Positions 49,028-61,756 are shown, numbered from the stretch's first letter. The stretch: 64,000 nt of DNA from Streptomycetaceae bacterium (GCA_027488575.1 JAIYBJ010000029.1:1-64000), one strand, 5' to 3'. Translations and numbers: made by a program. The notes: generated by a model from the letters alone, not told the origin.

Positions 49028-49456
49028 TTAAAGAAGAGCTTTTAGCGCGCTCATTGCCAATGCGTAAGAATTTGGACCAAAACCACCGATTGTTCCGTTG
49101 GCTACTCCAGAAATTACTGACGTATGACGAAACTCTTCACGTGCAAGAGGATTAGATAGATGCACTTCAATCAACGGAGATTTAACTAGTTCGGCTGCAT
49201 CACGGATCGCATATGAGTAATGAGTAAAAGCAGCTGGATTTATGATGACAGGATAGGAATTATCTGCTGCTTCGTGAAGCCAGGAAATAATCTCGGACTC
49301 ATCATCACTTTGGCGAACATCTGCAGTAAATCCGTGTGATGAGGCAGAACTCTGAATTAAGTTAACGAGCTGCGGATAGCTCAAATCTCCATAGATCGAT
49401 GAGTCTCGTATATCCAAGCGAGAAAGATTTGGACCATTAATTACTAATACCTTCAT
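49028..49456 (-). CDS. aroQ: 3-dehydroquinate dehydratase type II
   Basis: 'VLVINGPNLSRLDIRDSSIYG', 'INPAAFTHYSYAIRDA', 'EVHLSNPLAREEFRH'. Confidence 0.96.
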   Translation of the reverse strand: MKVLVINGPNLSRLDIRDSSIYGDLSYPQLVNLIQSSASSHGFTADVRQSDDESEIISWLHEAADNSYPVIINPAAFTHYSYAIRDAAELVKSPLIEVHLSNPLAREEFRHTSVISGVANGTIGGFGPNSYALAMSALKALL

Positions 49457-50505
49457 TGGGATATTTTCTCATAGACTGATGAAAGTTCTTCTACGTTCAA
49501 ACCTTCGATTCTCTGTGTCTTGCCGATAGCTGAAAGACCTACGAAACGCAGCGAATTTCCTCGAGTTTTCTTGTCTATACCCATTAAGGCATGTAACTGA
49601 GCAAACGCGGATCGATCAAAGGTTGTTGGCAACCCAATCTTGCTAAGCAATTCTTCGTGCAAAGAAACATCACTTGCTGACAATCCACAGTGGACGGCAG
49701 ATAAATGTGCAGCGAAAACAAGTCCAATTGAAATGGCCTCCCCGTGGCGCAGTGAATACTTGGAGTAGCGTTCAATTGCATGACCTAAAGTATGTCCATA
49801 ATTTAGTGCTTCGCGTTCATAGCTTTCTTTAAAATCTGCGCTCACAACTCGTGCCTTTACTGCGACAGATTTTTCTATCAATTGATCAAGCACTTGGGTG
49901 TTTTCGCGATCTCTATCAATTTCAAAACTCTTCATCATCTCTAAAATGCTAGCGTCAGCAATAAAACCGGTCTTGATGACTTCGGCTAATCCCGCTGCAA
50001 TATCTCTATTCGGCAAAGATTTAAGCCATGTCGAATCAATAATTACTTTCTTGGGTGAATGAAAAGCACCAATTAAATTCTTGCCATATTCACTATTGAT
50101 GCCAGTTTTTCCCCCAATAGAGGCGTCAACCATTCCAGCCAGTGTCGTTGGGACTGCAATCCAATCAACACCGCGCATCCAAGAAGCACTTAAGAAGCCA
50201 GTTACATCGGTAATAGTTCCCCCGCCAATGCCGACTACGACATCTGATCGCGTGAAACCAGCCGCGCCCATCCAATCCCACATCTTTGCGATGGTTTGGC
50301 TCGATTTTGCTGCTTCTCCATCTGGAAGAGGAAAGTAATGTACGTCGGCGTCAACAGAGAATTTAGGAATGAAATCTTCTTGGGCCGTTGAGTAAAAGAT
50401 TGCAACTCGTGAATATTGTGAAAGAGTCGCGATCAGTTCGTTAAGCCAGGACTTACCGATAACTACATCGTATTGATGTTCTGATTTAACGGTAATGACG
50501 CTCAT
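49453..50505 (-). CDS. aroB: 3-dehydroquinate synthase
   Basis: 'VVGIGGGTITDVTGFLSASWMRGVDWIAVPTTLAGMVDASIGGKTGIN'. Confidence 0.96.
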   Translation of the reverse strand: MSVITVKSEHQYDVVIGKSWLNELIATLSQYSRVAIFYSTAQEDFIPKFSVDADVHYFPLPDGEAAKSSQTIAKMWDWMGAAGFTRSDVVVGIGGGTITDVTGFLSASWMRGVDWIAVPTTLAGMVDASIGGKTGINSEYGKNLIGAFHSPKKVIIDSTWLKSLPNRDIAAGLAEVIKTGFIADASILEMMKSFEIDRDRENTQVLDQLIEKSVAVKARVVSADFKESYEREALNYGHTLGHAIERYSKYSLRHGEAISIGLVFAAHLSAVHCGLSASDVSLHEELLSKIGLPTTFDRSAFAQLHALMGIDKKTRGNSLRFVGLSAIGKTQRIEGLNVEELSSVYEKISQ

Positions 50506-51008
50506 GCGAGAAGTGTAACAATCTGAGTAGCTGCTTCGTTTGGCGTTAACTTATCAGTCACAATGCAGTGGTGTGCCAACGATTTATAAATTGGCCGTCT
50601 CACATTCATGAGCTCTTGCCACTGAGCCCGCGGATTACCTAACAAAAGAGGTCTGTCTCTATTGAAACCCACGCGAGGTGCCGCGCCTGCGAGTGAAATA
50701 TCCAAGAAAACAACAGGAGAACCAGAATTCTTTATTGCAGATTGAGCAGTATCCGACAGTGGTGCACCGCCACCAAGACTAAGGACACCTGAGTGTTCTT
50801 GTATCTGATGTAGAAGAACTTCTAACTCCTTTTCGCGAAAATATGGCTCACCTTTATCGACAAATATTTCGCTAATGCTCTGGCCTTCTTGGTCAGCAAT
50901 TACTGAGTCAGTGTCAACAAATCCATCATTAAGCAAGCGGGCAAGTGATTTTCCTACACTCGATTTTCCTGCACCAGGAGGTCCAATCAAAATAACGCGT
51001 GGCGGCAT
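50502..51008 (-). CDS. aroK: Shikimate kinase
   Basis: 'PPRVILIGPPGAGKSSVGKSLARLL', 'FREKELEVL', 'VLSLGGGAPL'; ATG 51008. Confidence 0.95.
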   Translation of the reverse strand: MPPRVILIGPPGAGKSSVGKSLARLLNDGFVDTDSVIADQEGQSISEIFVDKGEPYFREKELEVLLHQIQEHSGVLSLGGGAPLSDTAQSAIKNSGSPVVFLDISLAGAAPRVGFNRDRPLLLGNPRAQWQELMNVRRPIYKSLAHHCIVTDKLTPNEAATQIVTLLA

Positions 51009-51009
51009 T

Positions 51010-52191
51010 TTATTTAAAGCGCAGATTTTCCATATAAGACTCGAAGTTTCGACGAGTCTCAGAGACGCTATCTCCGCCAAACTTTTCTAGAACAGCTTCG
51101 GCAAGGACAAGAGCAGCCATTGCTTCTGCCACAACTCCTGCAGCCGGTACTGCACACACATCTGAACGTTGATTGATAGCTTTTGCTGCTTGACCAGTTG
51201 CAACATCGATGGTGTCAAGAGCTTTTGGAACAGTTGAGATTGGTTTCATCGCAATACTAATTCTTAAAATCTCACCGTTAGACATTCCACCTTCGGTGCC
51301 ACCGGCACGATCTGTTCGTCTAACAATCTTTCCTGATGTATTTTTCTCAATTTCATCATGAGCAACAGAACCGCGACGTGTGGCCGTTAAGAATCCATCT
51401 CCGATTTCAACTCCCTTAATCGCTTGGATGCCCATCATTGCACCCGCTAAACGAGAATCTAAGCGGCGGTCCCAATGCACATGCGAGCCAAGGCCTGGAG
51501 GTGTATTGAAAACTAATACTTCGCAAACGCCACCTAAGGTGTCACCATCGGAGTGCGCTTTTTCAATCTCTTCAATGATGAGTTCACTTGTTTTTTCGTC
51601 TGCGCATCTCACTGGGTTTGCGTCAATCTTTAATTGTTCATTCTCAGTAGGCAAGATCGCATCATCTGGTACTCGTACGCCACCAATAGATATAACGTGA
51701 CTTAGAATTTTTATTCCCACGCTCTGCTCTAAGAAAGCGCGAGCGATTGCTCCCAACGCAACCCGTGCGGCAGTTTCACGTGCACTCGCACGTTCTAAGA
51801 TTGGTCTGGCATCATCAAAATTATACTTTTGCATTCCGACCATGTCTGCATGTCCTGGTCGTGGTCGAGTTAATGGTGCATTACGCGCTAATCCCGACAA
51901 CTCAGATTCATCGACTGGATCTGCCGACATAACTTTTTCCCACTTGGGCCATTCAGAATTGCCTACTTCAATTGCAATCGGTCCACCTTGAGAGACTCCT
52001 AAGCGAATTCCACCCTTGATAGTGATTTTGTCCGCTTCGAAATTTTGTCTCGCTCCGCGACCAACACCTAAACGACGGCGAGCTAAATCCTTATCAATAT
52101 CTGCTGTAGTTATTTTAATGTGTGCAGGCAACCCCTCAACTATTGCCGTGAGGGCTGGACCATGTGATTCTCCTGCTGTTAGCCAACGCAT
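51010..52191 (-). CDS. aroC: Chorismate synthase
   Basis: '[24 protein letters not shown]', '[25 protein letters not shown]'; ATG 52191. Confidence 0.97.
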   Translation of the reverse strand: MRWLTAGESHGPALTAIVEGLPAHIKITTADIDKDLARRRLGVGRGARQNFEADKITIKGGIRLGVSQGGPIAIEVGNSEWPKWEKVMSADPVDESELSGLARNAPLTRPRPGHADMVGMQKYNFDDARPILERASARETAARVALGAIARAFLEQSVGIKILSHVISIGGVRVPDDAILPTENEQLKIDANPVRCADEKTSELIIEEIEKAHSDGDTLGGVCEVLVFNTPPGLGSHVHWDRRLDSRLAGAMMGIQAIKGVEIGDGFLTATRRGSVAHDEIEKNTSGKIVRRTDRAGGTEGGMSNGEILRISIAMKPISTVPKALDTIDVATGQAAKAINQRSDVCAVPAAGVVAEAMAALVLAEAVLEKFGGDSVSETRRNFESYMENLRFK

Positions 52192-52195
52192 TGTC

Positions 52196-52660
52196 CTATT
52201 GTGGCAGAAGAAGACGCATTGGGGCGTATAAATAAAGCCCAAGGCCGAAAAATATGCTTGGCGCCATCGCTACTGAAGAAGAAAACTTTCTCTTAAACAA
52301 GTAATGCAGGCACATTTGTAGCGTTAAGGCGCACCACAGTGAAAGAAAGTAAATCTCTATCTGTTGAAATTGCGCACCGACGAAACCGAAAGTGAGAACC
52401 ATCAGTAACTTCACATCACCAGCACCAATACCGATTTTTTTGGTCGACAGGATGCCAAAGAGCGCAAAAGGAATAATGATTGCAAAGAGATTTAAAACTG
52501 AGAGCATCTGAGGAATCAAATCGCCACATAGAATCGAGTCACATAAGAGTATTAGTAAGAACAGGAAGAGGTCTTTATTGTAAATCTTATGAAATCGAAT
52601 ATCATCAATAGATATCTTTATGGCAAAAACGAGTAAGAGAACAAATCGAGCTAAAGGCAC
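52196..52660 (-). CDS. A24 family prepilin peptidase (TadV/CpaA-like, no methylase domain)
   Basis: '[14 protein letters not shown]' and '[19 protein letters not shown]' catalytic Asp motifs in a 154-aa TM protein. Confidence 0.85.
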   Translation of the reverse strand: MPLARFVLLLVFAIKISIDDIRFHKIYNKDLFLFLLILLCDSILCGDLIPQMLSVLNLFAIIIPFALFGILSTKKIGIGAGDVKLLMVLTFGFVGAQFQQIEIYFLSLWCALTLQMCLHYLFKRKFSSSVAMAPSIFFGLGLYLYAPMRLLLPQ

Positions 52661-52669
52661 CTTTTGAGG

Positions 52670-53470
52670 TTAAACCGAAAGCTCTTTTCTTAAAAAGCTC
52701 AACAATTCAGGTGTGGGTAATTCTTTACCTGTGAAAAACTTTATCTGCTCAATTCCTTGCGCGATTAAAAGTTCTAGCCCGCTAATTACTTGTCCTGCGT
52801 GCCCACTCCATTCATGAGCGAACTGCGTAGGCCATGGATCATAAAGTGCGTCAAAAAAAATACCAGATGGTTTAGATGAGAGACTTGTCGCAAGTTCATC
52901 TAAAACAAACTTTGGTGTTGTATTGATGACAAGGTCTGCCTTCAAAATTTTCTCATCGAACTTCCATGGTGAGAAAGTAATGGGTGACTCTTGAACACTG
53001 TTTTTCATCGAATCCTCTCTATCGGAGTTTCGATGAATTATCTGGATGTGAGTTCCATGGGAATCAAAGGCTGCCGCGGCTGCACGCGCCGTGGCTCCGG
53101 AGCCGATAATCACAACTGATGCTGGCTGCTCAGAGCTGTGAAAATTAAACGCATTTTTAAAACCAAGAACATCTGTGGAGAACAACTTCCAAGCGCCTTC
53201 GTGGTTGACAATCGTATTACCGCTTTTAATTCTAAGAACCAGTGGATCGATGAAGTCAACGCAATCAAGCGCTTCTTCCTTTAAAGGCATTGTTAGTGAG
53301 AATCCGGTCCAAGAATTTGCTTTATCGGATAAAAACTTATGAAGCGTCCCAGATGCAACGTCAAAGGAAGAATACGTTCCAGCAAGGCCGAGAAACTTGT
53401 AGGCGGCGTTATGCAATCTAGGCGAAAGTGAATGTGCGATGGGTGATCCAAGAACTGCAGCTTGTATCAA
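52670..53470 (-). CDS. aroE: Shikimate dehydrogenase
   Basis: 'VLGSPIAHSLSPRLHNAAYKFLGL', 'GFSLTMPLKEEAL'. Confidence 0.95.
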   Translation of the reverse strand: MIQAAVLGSPIAHSLSPRLHNAAYKFLGLAGTYSSFDVASGTLHKFLSDKANSWTGFSLTMPLKEEALDCVDFIDPLVLRIKSGNTIVNHEGAWKLFSTDVLGFKNAFNFHSSEQPASVVIIGSGATARAAAAAFDSHGTHIQIIHRNSDREDSMKNSVQESPITFSPWKFDEKILKADLVINTTPKFVLDELATSLSSKPSGIFFDALYDPWPTQFAHEWSGHAGQVISGLELLIAQGIEQIKFFTGKELPTPELLSFLRKELSV

Positions 53471-54510
53471 TTAAATGCACCCGCCTTTCTGTTCTTTGTA
53501 TACAAAACTTTCCACTGATTGAACTCAGCAAAATCAGCAGTGAATCGAGTGTCTCCGGGACTAACTGTAATGAAATACAGCCAGTTCCCGACAGCAGGAT
53601 TTAAGGCTGCATTAATCGCGTCTATCCCGGGATTGCCAATTGGCCCTGGAGGTAAACCATATTTGCGGTACGTGTTGTAATCAGATTTCACCAAAGTTGA
53701 TTTCTTGCTCACGAAGATGCTCCCCCGAGCCTTTATCGCGTAGTTAATTGTCGAGTCCATCTGCAACGGCATTCCTACCTTTAATCTGTTGCGAATAACT
53801 CGAGAGATTTTCTCAAAATCCTTGATGTCACCTTCTGCCTGAATAATCGAAGCAATAGTCAAAAGTTTTTGCGCACTAAACATTGGGTCTGAAGTTAATG
53901 GCAAAGAATTGGTCTTAAACTCAAATTTAGCAATCATGGTTTCTATCGCCTCATCTGCGGTCGTTGCCTTAGTGAAGCTGTACTGAGCTGGAAACAACAG
54001 GCCTTCTAAAACTTTGAAATTTGCCGGTTTACTCGCGTTGGATGCAGCCTTCATTATTTCGCTGCGATCAAATCCATTTTTTTCCAACATTTCAAAAATT
54101 TCCGAATTCCAAGCGCCTTCAAAAACTCTGACGAGATCCGGCATCCGCGAGGCATCTAGTAACTGTTCTAAAGCTTGCTCGGCGGAAATTTTTGTATTCA
54201 AAAGATGAACACCTGGGGCAATGCGTGTGGCGCGAGAGTCATTAATGGCCACTCTAAAAAAGCTTTGAGATGACTCTACGACTCCTGCTGTAAAGAGCTT
54301 CTTGGCAATCGCCGAACCACTTTCACCTTCATTCACATTGATTTCAACTAGTTCCTCTGTTGAAGAGATTGCCCGAGTCGGATAGTCCGAAGTTTGTGCA
54401 TTAGATGATCGAAGTTCGTGCGCTACAAAGGTAAAAGTAAATACCATTACAAACGCGAGTGAAATTCGGAGCAGTGCCTGTTTATTCACCAGATTATTTT
54501 CTTTTTTCAA
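53467..54510 (-). CDS. mltG: Endolytic murein transglycosylase
   Basis: 'IASIIQAEGDIKDFEKISRVIRNRLKVGMPLQMDSTINYA', 'YNTYRKYGLPPGPIGNPGIDAINAAL'. Confidence 0.95.
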   Translation of the reverse strand: MKKENNLVNKQALLRISLAFVMVFTFTFVAHELRSSNAQTSDYPTRAISSTEELVEINVNEGESGSAIAKKLFTAGVVESSQSFFRVAINDSRATRIAPGVHLLNTKISAEQALEQLLDASRMPDLVRVFEGAWNSEIFEMLEKNGFDRSEIMKAASNASKPANFKVLEGLLFPAQYSFTKATTADEAIETMIAKFEFKTNSLPLTSDPMFSAQKLLTIASIIQAEGDIKDFEKISRVIRNRLKVGMPLQMDSTINYAIKARGSIFVSKKSTLVKSDYNTYRKYGLPPGPIGNPGIDAINAALNPAVGNWLYFITVSPGDTRFTADFAEFNQWKVLYTKNRKAGAFN

Positions 54511-54916
54511 TCGCTATTGCTTGCTCGAGAATTGCAACTGCTGCTGCCTGATCGATTGCAGCTTTACTTTCTCGCGTACTTAAACCCGATTCCTTCAATT
54601 GACGTGCCGCGCCAACTGTGGACAATCTTTCATCAATCATTGAGCATGCCACGCCATAGCGTTTTGAAATCTCAACTTTGAACTCCTCAGCCTTTAGCAT
54701 CGAAACACTTGCTGCGCCAGAAAGATGCTTTGGCGAGCCAACATAAATGTGGATTGGTTCGTACTCTTTAATCAGCTCATCTATTTGATCCCACAAGTGC
54801 TCATCATTGTTTTTCAAAGTAATCACAGGAGTTGCAAGAATCGCATCAGGATCGCACACGGCGACTCCAATACGAACATCACCATAATCAAAGGCCAAAC
54901 GTCGCCCTCGAAGCAT
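54494..54916 (-). CDS. ruvX: Holliday junction resolvase-like protein (RuvX/YqgF)
   Basis: 'RLAFDYGDVRIGVAVCDPDAILATPV', 'YVGSPKHLSG', 'DERLSTVGA'. Confidence 0.93.
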   Translation of the reverse strand: MLRGRRLAFDYGDVRIGVAVCDPDAILATPVITLKNNDEHLWDQIDELIKEYEPIHIYVGSPKHLSGAASVSMLKAEEFKVEISKRYGVACSMIDERLSTVGAARQLKESGLSTRESKAAIDQAAAVAILEQAIAIEKRK

Positions 54917-54917
54917 C

Positions 54918-57593
54918 TTATTTTCCAGTAATTACTTGTTCGATTGCCAGAAGTGCTTCTTGAATCTTCGAAGAATCAGTTCCGCCACCTTGGGCGAAAT
55001 CATCTTTGCCGCCACCACCACCGCCGAGAACTGTTGAACCAATTTTTACCAGAGCACCTGCTTTCACACCGGCTGCTCTAGCTTCATCGCTGGTTGTAAC
55101 TACGAGTACTGGTTTGGAATCAACCACACTTACCAAGACAACAACACTTGAAGGTGTTTTGCTACGTAAATCCAAAGCGATTGTTCGAAGGTTATCGCTA
55201 GTTATTCCGTCACTTAACTGAGAGCTAATCAGCGAAATAGAGTCAATCTTTTTCACACTCTTGATGAGTTCAGCACTCTTTGCCAGTGCAGCCTCTGTGC
55301 GAACAGATGCCAATTCTTTCTCAATCTCCTTTAATTTATTCAGAAGATCCGAGATTCTTTCAGGCAACTCTTCTACTCGAGCACCTTTGATAATTTCAGT
55401 AAGAGAGCTAAGAAGAACATGTTCTCGAGCTAAGAACTTATATGCATCCGCTCCCACCAAAGCTTCAACGCGCCTTACACCAGCGCCAATAGATGACTCG
55501 CTAAGTAATTTCACAATACCTAATTGACCAGAACGTGAGACGTGCGTGCCTCCACATAGCTCTCGAGCCCAGTCGCCAACACTGACGACGCGTACTTGAT
55601 CACCGTATTTTTCACCAAACAGTGCCATAGCACCGAGTTTTTTGGCTTCGGCTTGACTCATTACTTCTGCACTAACTTCAAGATTATCTAGTAGCAAGGT
55701 GTTGACCCGTGATTCAACATCATTTAAAACAGAATCAGGAACTGCACCTGTGGCAGGAAAATCAAATCTAAAGCGACCTGGTGAATTCTCTGAACCCGCT
55801 TGTGTTGCTGTTTCGCCAAGAATCTCTCGAAACGCTTTGTGCACCATATGTGTGGCGGTGTGGGCACGTGAAATGGCGTCACGACGTTCGTGATCAATTT
55901 TTGCGAGTGCTGCGCTACCAGTTTCGATACTTCCGCTTCGAACACGGCCACGATGAACACTGATTCCTGGCACCGGTGTTTGAACATCATCAATTTCAAT
56001 AATCGCTCCATTTGAAAGAGTGATTAATCCACCATCTGCTAACTGTCCACCACCTTCAGCGTAAAACGGTGTTCTATCCAAGATAACTTCGATGTCATCA
56101 CCAGATTGTGCTGATTGCACAGATTGCCCATCGCTCACCAGAGCTTTAATCAGAGATTCACTCTCTTGATGGGTGTAACCGATAAACGTAGTAAGACCGT
56201 GCGTATCAGCTATATCTTTGTAGACGCTGACATCTGTGTGACCACTCTTCTTAGCCTTTGAATCTGCTTTAGCACGATCGCGCTGTTCCTTCATAAGACG
56301 GCGGAAGCCATCTTCATCAACTTCTAAACCTTCTTCGCGAGCCATTTCCAATGTGAGGTCAAATGGAAAACCATATGTGTCATGAAGTTTAAATGCTGCA
56401 TCTCCAGAGATTTTGCTTCCATTGCTCTTTTTGATTGCTGCACTTTCAACTTCAAAAATAGATGTTCCACTCTTTAATGTTTGCAAGAAGGTGTCTTCTT
56501 CGGCTTGTGTGACGGCTAAAATTCGATCACTCTCTGTTTTAAGTTCTGGATACTGGGGAGACATGGCACCAATTGCAGCTTTAGTAAGCTCATTCATAAT
56601 CGAATCTTCAGACCCCAATAAACGCATGTTGCGAATTGTTCTGCGCATCATCCGGCGCAACACATAGCCTCGACCCTCGTTTCCAGGTGTGACTCCATCG
56701 CCAATTAACATCGCAGAGGTGCGGGCATGATCTGCTACAACGCGCAGCGCAACATCAGATTTTTCATCCCTGCCGTATTTAACGCCCGTTAACTCTGAAG
56801 CCCGGTTAAGAATTTGAGCAGTCGTATCAATTTCATAAATATTTTCAACACCTTGTAGCAGTGCTGCCATTCGTTCTAGACCCAAGCCGGTATCAATGCT
56901 CTTTGCTGGCAGTTCTCCAAGAATAGGGAAATCATCTTTTCCAGAACCTGCACCGCGTTCATTTTGCATGAAAACTAAATTCCAGACTTCCATATAACGA
57001 TTCTCATCGGCAATCGGCCCGCCTTCAGAACCATATTCGGGACCACGGTCATAGTAAATCTCTGAACACGGTCCACACGGTCCCGGAACTCCCATGGACC
57101 AGAAATTATCTTCCATTCCACGTCGTTGAATTCTTTCTAATGGAATTCCAATTTTCTTATTCCAAATTTGTACAGCTTCATCATCATTATGAAAAACAGT
57201 TACCCATAACTTTGATTCAGGAAAACCGTATCCACCATCTGCTACAGGGCGAGTCAGTAAGTCCCACGCTAGAGCAATAGCACCTTCCTTGAAATAATCT
57301 CCAAAAGAAAAATTTCCACACATTTGGAAAAATGATGCGTGACGAGTTGTTTTTCCAACTTCATCAATGTCTAGGGTTCGGACACATTTTTGAACCGATG
57401 TCGCTCGTTTAAACGGCGGTGTTACTTCTCCAAGAAAATAAGGTTTAAATGGGACCATTCCCGCATTTACTAGCAATAAATTTGGATCATCAGCAATCAG
57501 TGAAGCTGAAGGAACGACTGTGTGCAGTAAACCTTCGCGGTTATCTGATTCGAAAAAGCGCAGCCAGCGCGAACGGATCTCGGCGGATTCCAC
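54918..57593 (-). CDS. alaS: Alanyl-tRNA synthetase
   Basis: '[14 protein letters not shown]', '[28 protein letters not shown]', '[19 protein letters not shown]', '[13 protein letters not shown]'. Confidence 0.98.
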   Translation of the reverse strand: MESAEIRSRWLRFFESDNREGLLHTVVPSASLIADDPNLLLVNAGMVPFKPYFLGEVTPPFKRATSVQKCVRTLDIDEVGKTTRHASFFQMCGNFSFGDYFKEGAIALAWDLLTRPVADGGYGFPESKLWVTVFHNDDEAVQIWNKKIGIPLERIQRRGMEDNFWSMGVPGPCGPCSEIYYDRGPEYGSEGGPIADENRYMEVWNLVFMQNERGAGSGKDDFPILGELPAKSIDTGLGLERMAALLQGVENIYEIDTTAQILNRASELTGVKYGRDEKSDVALRVVADHARTSAMLIGDGVTPGNEGRGYVLRRMMRRTIRNMRLLGSEDSIMNELTKAAIGAMSPQYPELKTESDRILAVTQAEEDTFLQTLKSGTSIFEVESAAIKKSNGSKISGDAAFKLHDTYGFPFDLTLEMAREEGLEVDEDGFRRLMKEQRDRAKADSKAKKSGHTDVSVYKDIADTHGLTTFIGYTHQESESLIKALVSDGQSVQSAQSGDDIEVILDRTPFYAEGGGQLADGGLITLSNGAIIEIDDVQTPVPGISVHRGRVRSGSIETGSAALAKIDHERRDAISRAHTATHMVHKAFREILGETATQAGSENSPGRFRFDFPATGAVPDSVLNDVESRVNTLLLDNLEVSAEVMSQAEAKKLGAMALFGEKYGDQVRVVSVGDWARELCGGTHVSRSGQLGIVKLLSESSIGAGVRRVEALVGADAYKFLAREHVLLSSLTEIIKGARVEELPERISDLLNKLKEIEKELASVRTEAALAKSAELIKSVKKIDSISLISSQLSDGITSDNLRTIALDLRSKTPSSVVVLVSVVDSKPVLVVTTSDEARAAGVKAGALVKIGSTVLGGGGGGKDDFAQGGGTDSSKIQEALLAIEQVITGK

Positions 57594-57602
57594 TTGTGGG
57601 GA

Positions 57603-57971
57603 TCACTCAGCCTTCTTCTTCTTTTTCTTCGTGCGACTCTTACCCATTTGCGCTGCAGTAACTAGCGCTCCAGCTACTTTGAGCGCCGGGCCACTCTTGT
57701 CTATAAGCCCAGTAGTTGCACTTGTAATCTTTTCGGAGATGTCTTCAACATTTTTAGTGATTTTGTTAAAACTTTGCAAAGGCCCATTCACTAAGGTCAC
57801 AGTCGTGTGCACTTCTTCAATGAGCGGTGTTGTTTCTTCAGTAACCGCCTTTAATGATGCTTTTGCTTCATCAATAAATCGTCCGACACGAATTACGGCG
57901 TAACTGATTGCTATCGCTATAACTAGGAGGGATGACGCCGCGATGATTGTTGCTATTCCGCCTGGGCCCAT
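57603..57971 (-). CDS. DUF948 domain-containing membrane-anchored protein
   Basis: N-terminal TM then coiled-coil-like segment and Lys-rich C-term; conserved position next to alaS. Confidence 0.8.
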   Translation of the reverse strand: MGPGGIATIIAASSLLVIAIAISYAVIRVGRFIDEAKASLKAVTEETTPLIEEVHTTVTLVNGPLQSFNKITKNVEDISEKITSATTGLIDKSGPALKVAGALVTAAQMGKSRTKKKKKKAE

Positions 57972-58029
57972 GACAACCTCCTTAGATTAAGCTCTAAAAA
58001 TTCTTACCAACCCAGCCTACCCGATTGCC

Positions 58030-59775
58030 TTACTTGGCTCCCTCTTTTGGAGCCCCATCAATTCCACTCTCTTTGCGTTGTGCGGGAGTAATTGGAGTTG
58101 GTGCGCCAGTTAATGGATCTCCACCACTGGCTGTTTTAGGAAACGCAATAACTTCGCGAATTGAATCTGAATGCGAGAGTAACGCGCACAATCTATCAAG
58201 ACCTAGTGCAATTCCACCGTGTGGCGGAGGTCCGTAATTAAACGCTTCAAGTAAGAATCCAAATTTGCTTGCAGCCTCTTCATCACTCAAGCCGATAACG
58301 GTGAAGACATCTTTTTGCATTGACCGATCGTGAATACGAATAGAGCCACCGCCAAGTTCGGTGCCATTTAGAACAATGTCATATGCGTAAGCCAGTGCAC
58401 TGGCAGGATCTTTTGCAAAAGTGCCTGCAAACTCCGGTTTAGGACCAGTAAATGGATGATGCACGGCAGTCCAACCACCATTATCAGTTGGTTCAAACAT
58501 TGGAGCATCAACAATCCAGACAAATTCCCATCGATTGCCATCAATGAGGTTGCAGCGTTTTCCAATCTCAAGACGAACCGCTCCGAGTAAATTAAGTGAA
58601 GCAGTGCGCTCTCCTGCTGCAAAGAAAATTGCATCCCCCGGTTTTGCACCAACATGAGATGCGATATTTGCTGCTTCGGACTCAGTTAAATTCTTAGCAA
58701 CTGGTCCACCGAGTGTGCCATCTGCTGAAACAAGAATGTAGGCAAGTCCTTTTGCACCGCGAGCCTTAGCCCAATCTTGCCAAGCATCGAGTTCGCGGCG
58801 AGGGGAATCAGCACCTCCCGGCATAACAACAGCGCCAACGTATGGGGCTTGGAAAACTCTGAATGTCGTTTCCTTAAAGAATTGCGTGCAATCAACTAGC
58901 TGCAAATCAAAACGTAAATCTGGCTTATCGGATCCGTATCGAGCCATCGCATCCAAATAAGTCATTCGTGGGATTGGTAATGAGATTTGATAATCAAGAA
59001 CTTCTTTCCACACCTTGACTAAGATTTTTTCAGCGACTGCCAAAATATCCTCTTGATCTACAAAAGACATTTCAATATCTAGCTGAGTGAACTCTGGTTG
59101 ACGATCCGCTCTGAAGTCTTCATCTCTGAAACAGCGCGCAATTTGGTAGTACTTCTCCATTCCGGCAACCATCAATAATTGCTTAAACAACTGCGGTGAC
59201 TGTGGCAGGGCGTACCAACTGCCTGGCTGTAAACGCACAGGGACTAAAAAGTCGCGCGCACCTTCTGGGGTTGAGCGCGTTAAATAAGGTGTTTCGATTT
59301 CAAGGAATGATTCATCTTCCATGACACGGCGAATAGTTGATGTAACTTTAGAACGTAAACGCAAATTTGCTGCCGGTCCTTCACGACGAAGATCTAGATA
59401 GCGGTACTTCAGGCGCACTTCTTCTGAAATTTCTACATCATCTCCGCTATCGACTGGGAAAGGCAGTGCCGCTGCTTCGCTCAAAATAACTACATCATCG
59501 CCCATTACTTCAATGGAACCAGTTGGAACCGCAGAGTTCTCATTTCCAGCAGGTCTTGCAACCACTTCTCCTGTGATTTTCAAGCACCACTCTGCACGTA
59601 ATGCTCCTGCAATTTTTTCATCACGAATAACTACTTGTACCCAGCCAGTTGAATCTCGAAAATCAATAAACGCAACACCACCATGATCTCGACGTCGTGC
59701 AACCCAGCCCGCCAATGTCACGCTTTGACCAACATGGGAAGCTCGAAGCGTTCCAGCTCCATGTGTGCGCAACAT
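58030..59775 (-). CDS. aspS: Aspartyl-tRNA synthetase
   Basis: '[26 protein letters not shown]', '[24 protein letters not shown]', '[15 protein letters not shown]'. Confidence 0.98.
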   Translation of the reverse strand: MLRTHGAGTLRASHVGQSVTLAGWVARRRDHGGVAFIDFRDSTGWVQVVIRDEKIAGALRAEWCLKITGEVVARPAGNENSAVPTGSIEVMGDDVVILSEAAALPFPVDSGDDVEISEEVRLKYRYLDLRREGPAANLRLRSKVTSTIRRVMEDESFLEIETPYLTRSTPEGARDFLVPVRLQPGSWYALPQSPQLFKQLLMVAGMEKYYQIARCFRDEDFRADRQPEFTQLDIEMSFVDQEDILAVAEKILVKVWKEVLDYQISLPIPRMTYLDAMARYGSDKPDLRFDLQLVDCTQFFKETTFRVFQAPYVGAVVMPGGADSPRRELDAWQDWAKARGAKGLAYILVSADGTLGGPVAKNLTESEAANIASHVGAKPGDAIFFAAGERTASLNLLGAVRLEIGKRCNLIDGNRWEFVWIVDAPMFEPTDNGGWTAVHHPFTGPKPEFAGTFAKDPASALAYAYDIVLNGTELGGGSIRIHDRSMQKDVFTVIGLSDEEAASKFGFLLEAFNYGPPPHGGIALGLDRLCALLSHSDSIREVIAFPKTASGGDPLTGAPTPITPAQRKESGIDGAPKEGAK

Positions 59776-59801
59776 TTAACAGCCTCTTTTTCTAGTGTTA
59801 A

Positions 59802-61073
59802 TTACTTCGAAGAAACGCTCAAAAGATGTTTCTGCAAGGAGGCAAGAGTAACCGATGAAGTCTTGCCTGTGCTCATCTCTTTGAGTTCTACGGTTCCGCT
59901 GGAAATTTCACTTTCACCAAGAACAATTACATAGGCGGCGCCACTCTTATCTGCCGCCTTCATTGAGCCCTTAAGAGCCCTATCGCCAAAGGATATTTCA
60001 ACGCGTAAACCCGAACTTCGCAGTTGTTGAGCAATAGTTAACGCTGAAGTTTTACTCTCATCGCCGAGTGGAATGATGAATAAATCTGATGTGAATTCTT
60101 GATCAAAAGAAATTCCTTCAGCTTCAGCTGCTAATACACACCTATCAATTCCCAAACCAAAACCAATACCGGAAAGTTCTTGTCCTCCGAGTTCGGCCAT
60201 AAGTCCGTCATAACGGCCGCCGCCGCCAATACCTGATTGCGCACCCAACAAATCGTGAACGAATTCAAATGTGGTGCCGGTGTAGTAATCCAAACCTCGA
60301 ACCATTCGTGGATTCACCGTAAATTCGACCCCTAATGCTTTGAGGTGTTTTTGCACTTCCTCAAAATCTTTTCGTGATTTTTCTGACAGATAATCAAGGA
60401 GCAAAGGAGCCGTAGCCATCTGCTTCTTAACTTCTTCGCGTTTATCATCAAACAAACGGAGCGGATTAATCGTTGCACGTGTTTTAGTTGCGTCATCTAA
60501 ATCTAATTTTTCAATGTAGGCCACTAAATCAACACGATGTTTTGCTCTTGATTGCGCATCTCCCAACGATGTGATCTCAAGTCGGTATTTTTGTAAACCA
60601 ATCGATTTGAAACCAGCATCTGCTATTGCAATAACTTCGGCATCTAGCGCGCTATCTTGTGTGCCAATAGCTTCTATGCCCACTTGATAAAACTGGCGAT
60701 ATCGTCCAGCTTGCGGACGTTCAGCGCGAAAAAATGCTCCACTGTAATAAAGTTTTGCCGGTAACTGGCCACGATCTAATCCATGTTCGATGACCGCGCG
60801 CATAACACCCGCAGTTCCTTCTGGTCGAAGAGTTATAGAACGGCCACCGCGATCTTCGAATGTATACATCTCCTTGGAAACAACATCCGTAGATTCGCCA
60901 ACGCCGCGGGTAAACAATTCAGTATCTTCAAAAACTGGTAACTCAATTAATTCGTATCCGGCGCTTCTTGCGGGCGCGAGAAGAGCTTCGCGTACAGATT
61001 CAAATTTTCTAGAGTGTGGAGGAACGTATTCACTTACACCCTTTGGAGCTTGAATTTGATTTTTCTTACTCAT
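59802..61073 (-). CDS. hisS: Histidyl-tRNA synthetase
   Basis: '[11 protein letters not shown]', '[18 protein letters not shown]', '[22 protein letters not shown]', '[12 protein letters not shown]'. Confidence 0.97.
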   Translation of the reverse strand: MSKKNQIQAPKGVSEYVPPHSRKFESVREALLAPARSAGYELIELPVFEDTELFTRGVGESTDVVSKEMYTFEDRGGRSITLRPEGTAGVMRAVIEHGLDRGQLPAKLYYSGAFFRAERPQAGRYRQFYQVGIEAIGTQDSALDAEVIAIADAGFKSIGLQKYRLEITSLGDAQSRAKHRVDLVAYIEKLDLDDATKTRATINPLRLFDDKREEVKKQMATAPLLLDYLSEKSRKDFEEVQKHLKALGVEFTVNPRMVRGLDYYTGTTFEFVHDLLGAQSGIGGGGRYDGLMAELGGQELSGIGFGLGIDRCVLAAEAEGISFDQEFTSDLFIIPLGDESKTSALTIAQQLRSSGLRVEISFGDRALKGSMKAADKSGAAYVIVLGESEISSGTVELKEMSTGKTSSVTLASLQKHLLSVSSK

Positions 61074-61756
61074 CGTCGTCCTGACTTCTTGGCGGCATCG
61101 ATGAGATATGGGTTTGTCTTTCTTTCATGCCCAATATACGTATCGGGACCATGTCCAGGAAGAACGCGAAGATCATCAGATAGCGTTAAAACTTTATTGA
61201 CCAACGTTTCTTGCATTGATTCTGCCGATCCTGAAGGTAAGTCTGTACGACCAATAGCTCCAGCGAATAAAACATCGCCACTAATCAGGACATCTTCATT
61301 TATTTTAAACATGAGGGATCCTCGAGTATGACCCGGTGCATGAATCGCATGAAACTTCATGCCCAGCATTTCTACTTCTGCTCCATGTCGCAATTCTCGT
61401 ACATCACTGGGTTCAGAAAACTCCATAGCGCTTAATGTCGCTAAAAATTCAGGACCATGAGCTCTTTCTGGATGCAATAACAAAGCCCTATCTTCGCTAT
61501 GTATATAGGTCGGAATCCCATACCCATCAGCTATTGGAACTATTGAGAACGTATGGTCTAAGTGACCATGTGTGATGATTGTGGCAACAGGTTTGAGGTT
61601 ATGTTCATTCAGAACCACTGCAAGAGTGTCAGATACATCTGGCATTCCGGGATCAACGACGACACATTCACCGCCAACTTCATTGGCGATGATCCAGCAG
61701 TTGGTTGCAAACATGGGGGCAGCGAAGGAGGTGATGAACACGGTATTTCCCTTCAT
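61070..61756 (-). CDS. MBL-fold metallo-hydrolase (glyoxalase II-like)
   Basis: '[14 protein letters not shown]', '[12 protein letters not shown]', '[20 protein letters not shown]'. Confidence 0.93.
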   Translation of the reverse strand: MKGNTVFITSFAAPMFATNCWIIANEVGGECVVVDPGMPDVSDTLAVVLNEHNLKPVATIITHGHLDHTFSIVPIADGYGIPTYIHSEDRALLLHPERAHGPEFLATLSAMEFSEPSDVRELRHGAEVEMLGMKFHAIHAPGHTRGSLMFKINEDVLISGDVLFAGAIGRTDLPSGSAESMQETLVNKVLTLSDDLRVLPGHGPDTYIGHERKTNPYLIDAAKKSGRR

